Below the pieces are notes generated by a model. That model saw only the letters and a list, made by a program, of their open reading frames with translations, did no database searches and was not told where the DNA came from. This document shows positions 5,818 to 6,875 of a stretch of DNA of 6,875 bases, piece after piece. The DNA comes from Bacteroidales bacterium (GTDB lineage Bacteria; Bacteroidota; Bacteroidia; Bacteroidales; VadinHA17), in the NCBI GenBank assembly GCA_015486475.1, contig WFRO01000449.1:1-6875 (forward strand), written 5' to 3'. Numbering within the stretch: the first letter of the stretch is position 1; every line of letters starts with the position of its first letter. The position numbers and the translations under genes are program-made.

Positions 5818-6678
5818 ATGCGTCTCACCTTCTCATTGCCCCGTACCCGTCACTCATCCTTTGTCCGCCGTAGTCCCGATACATCGGGACGGAGGCGGAA
5901 CTCATTGCTCATTGCTCTTCTCTTCCTCTCCTTTCTCCCTGCCTCCCTGCAGGGCCAGACCATCAACAAAACCCCTACCATCGTAGCCACGGGCGGCAGC
6001 CTGGCCAAGCCTTTCATTGCCTACATCGCCAAAATGACCGGCAAGGAACGGCCGAAGATCTGCTACGTACCCACGGCCAGCGCCGATAACCCTTACGGCA
6101 TCGTGCGCTGGTATGAGCGGTGCCACGACCTGCCCGTCGAACCTTATGTTCTCAAGGTATGGATCTCATCCTACAGCACCAAGACCTCCTTCGCCGACTT
6201 CCTCCTCGGCATGGATGCCATCGTGGTGGGTGGCGGCAACACCCTCAACATGATGGCCATCTGGCACGCCCAGGGCATCGATACGGTGCTGGCCGCGGCT
6301 TACAAAAAGGGGATCATCCTGGCCGGCGGGAGCGCCGGCTCGCTCTGCTGGTTCGAGGAGGGCACCACCGACTCGCGGCCGGGTCATCTCACCACCGTCC
6401 ATGGTCTGGGCCTGCTACCTTACAGTCACAGCCCCCACTACCACAGCGAAGGACCCCGCCGTCCTCTCTACATGGAGAAAGTGGCTTCGGGAGAATACAA
6501 GCCGGGATATGCCATGGATGACGGCGCAGCGATCATCTTCCGCAACGGCAAGGCTGCCAAAGCCATCGCCCTCAGCGATAAGTATAAGGCATATTTCGTC
6601 ACGGTAAAGGACGGTAAGGCCGTGGAGGAGCCGGTAGAGACGGAGGTTATAGTAGACGATGAAGCGATGAAGAGATGA
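5818..6678 (+). CDS. Exported S51-family (peptidase E-like) serine peptidase
   Basis: The 286-residue protein has the S51 class I glutamine-amidotransferase-like fold: VVGGGNT at 136-142 and the nucleophile elbow GGSAGS at 170-175 with Ser172. The probable catalytic His207 is in SPHY, and Asp185 is at the position of the third triad residue in E. coli PepE. PepE cleaves Asp-X dipeptides; related S51 enzymes include cyanophycinases, so the substrate here is open. A hydrophobic segment (LLIALLFLSFLPA, 30-42) ending at LQG before Gln47 is a signal peptide, whereas classic PepE is cytoplasmic and about 230 residues long. The ATG at 5818 gives an unusually long n-region of 29 residues with seven Arg, encoded by repeat DNA. 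TTG 5905 is a possible later start but would leave no positive charge. ATG 5810 is followed at once by TAG. No promoter box is seen in the 30-base gap, so transcription probably continues from rlmN. The last six residues (DEAMKR) come from an octamer repeat. Confidence 0.87.
   Translation: MRLTFSLPRTRHSSFVRRSPDTSGRRRNSLLIALLFLSFLPASLQGQTINKTPTIVATGGSLAKPFIAYIAKMTGKERPKICYVPTASADNPYGIVRWYERCHDLPVEPYVLKVWISSYSTKTSFADFLLGMDAIVVGGGNTLNMMAIWHAQGIDTVLAAAYKKGIILAGGSAGSLCWFEEGTTDSRPGHLTTVHGLGLLPYSHSPHYHSEGPRRPLYMEKVASGEYKPGYAMDDGAAIIFRNGKAAKAIALSDKYKAYFVTVKDGKAVEEPVETEVIVDDEAMKR
5864..5899. repeat. Imperfect inverted repeat inside the S51 coding start
   Basis: The arms TCCGCC-gta-GTCCCGAT (5864-5880) and ATCGGGAC-gga-GGCGGA (5883-5899) pair over 6 and 8 bases around a 3-base mismatch, with AC between them. 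The layout copies that of the outer arms at 4408-4470 (GCC, 3-base mismatch, GTCCCG). It is read in frame as the Arg-rich stretch VRRSPDTSGRRR. Confidence 0.8.
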
Positions 6679-6731
6679 AGCGATAAAGAGAAAAGTCTGA
6701 TTTACTATCGCATCATCGCTTCATCGCATGA
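6657..6731. repeat. Facing 8-bp arrays forming a 14-bp inverted repeat over the S51 stop codon
   Basis: GATGAAGC-type octamers run from 6658 to 6689 (four units: GATGAAGC, GATGAAGA, GATGAAGC, GATAAAGA) and include the TGA stop at 6676-6678. Inverted octamers follow at 6708-6731. CGATGAAGCGATGA (6657-6670) is perfectly complementary to TCATCGCTTCATCG (6713-6726), so the mRNA could form a 14-bp stem with a 42-base loop. No T-run follows, so a standard intrinsic terminator is not supported. Confidence 0.75.
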
Positions 6732-6769
6732 TATTGAATTTTGCTATTTATTATCCCTATTTGCCGTCA

Positions 6770-6857
6770 CGCCCCCTCGGTCCCCTAAAGGGGATGCCCG
6801 CCCACTATCCAACACTCAGCGTGCGTAAGGGTTCCCCCTTCAGGGGGTCAGGGGGCG
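6770..6857. repeat. Pair of facing GC-rich hairpin elements; possible transcription end structure
   Basis: Copy 1 (6770-6797) starts CGCCCCCTCGGTCCCCTAAA and contains the hairpin TCCCCT-AA-AGGGGA (approximately 6781-6794). Copy 2 (6831-6857) is the same element reversed, ending GGGTCAGGGGGCG, with the hairpin CCCCC-TTCA-GGGGG (6834-6847). The two copies can also pair with each other through CGCCCCCT and AGGGGGCG, with about 70 bases between. Elements of this kind recur in Bacteroidota intergenic DNA as I recall it. The position after the S51 gene would suit a transcript end. Confidence 0.65.
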
Positions 6858-6875
6858 GGAAGGCCACATAATGCA

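Overview
This 6.9-kb window looks like a chromosomal segment of a fairly high-GC member of the Bacteroidota, probably order Bacteroidales. The evidence is a Bacteroidales-style lipoprotein glycoside hydrolase of family GH2, a Bacteroidota-type -7 promoter box (TAnnTTTG) before rlmN, AUG starts without strong Shine-Dalgarno sequences, and GC-rich genes separated by AT-rich, repeat-filled spacers. Genus cannot be told from this sequence.

Left half (minus strand, read from right to left). A small three-helix membrane protein resembling the CBU_0592 family (3746-4003) is followed by an 829-residue exported GH2 beta-galactosidase-like lipoprotein (1122-3611). After 36 bases comes an exported serine hydrolase of the class C beta-lactamase fold (1085 running off the left edge). 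The last two are probably one operon: a surface or periplasmic glycosidase plus an exported esterase- or peptidase-like enzyme.

Centre (4004-4731). About 730 bases between divergent transcription units hold no credible gene. The stretch is a mosaic of short repeats: an 11-bp tandem array built on GTCATTCGATA, a 22-bp degenerate triplet repeat, a two-tier 63-bp inverted repeat, an 8-bp array, and a 33-bp tandem repeat that ends about 10 bases before the rlmN -7 box.

Right half (plus strand). rlmN (4732-5787; radical SAM methylation of 23S rRNA A2503 and tRNA) is followed after 30 bases by an exported S51-type (peptidase E-like) serine peptidase (5818-6678). They are probably co-transcribed. 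A final 197-base spacer carries more repeats, including two facing GC-rich hairpin elements.

The proteins belong to known families. The most unusual signal is the short repeats and where they sit. The same classes of sequence that fill the spacer also appear inside reading frames: an octamer array forms the C-terminal tail of RlmN, a hairpin element plus a spacer-type 16-mer encode the Arg-rich N-terminus of the S51 protein, and another octamer array encodes its last residues and stop codon. I found no CRISPR array, tRNA, rRNA or transposase.
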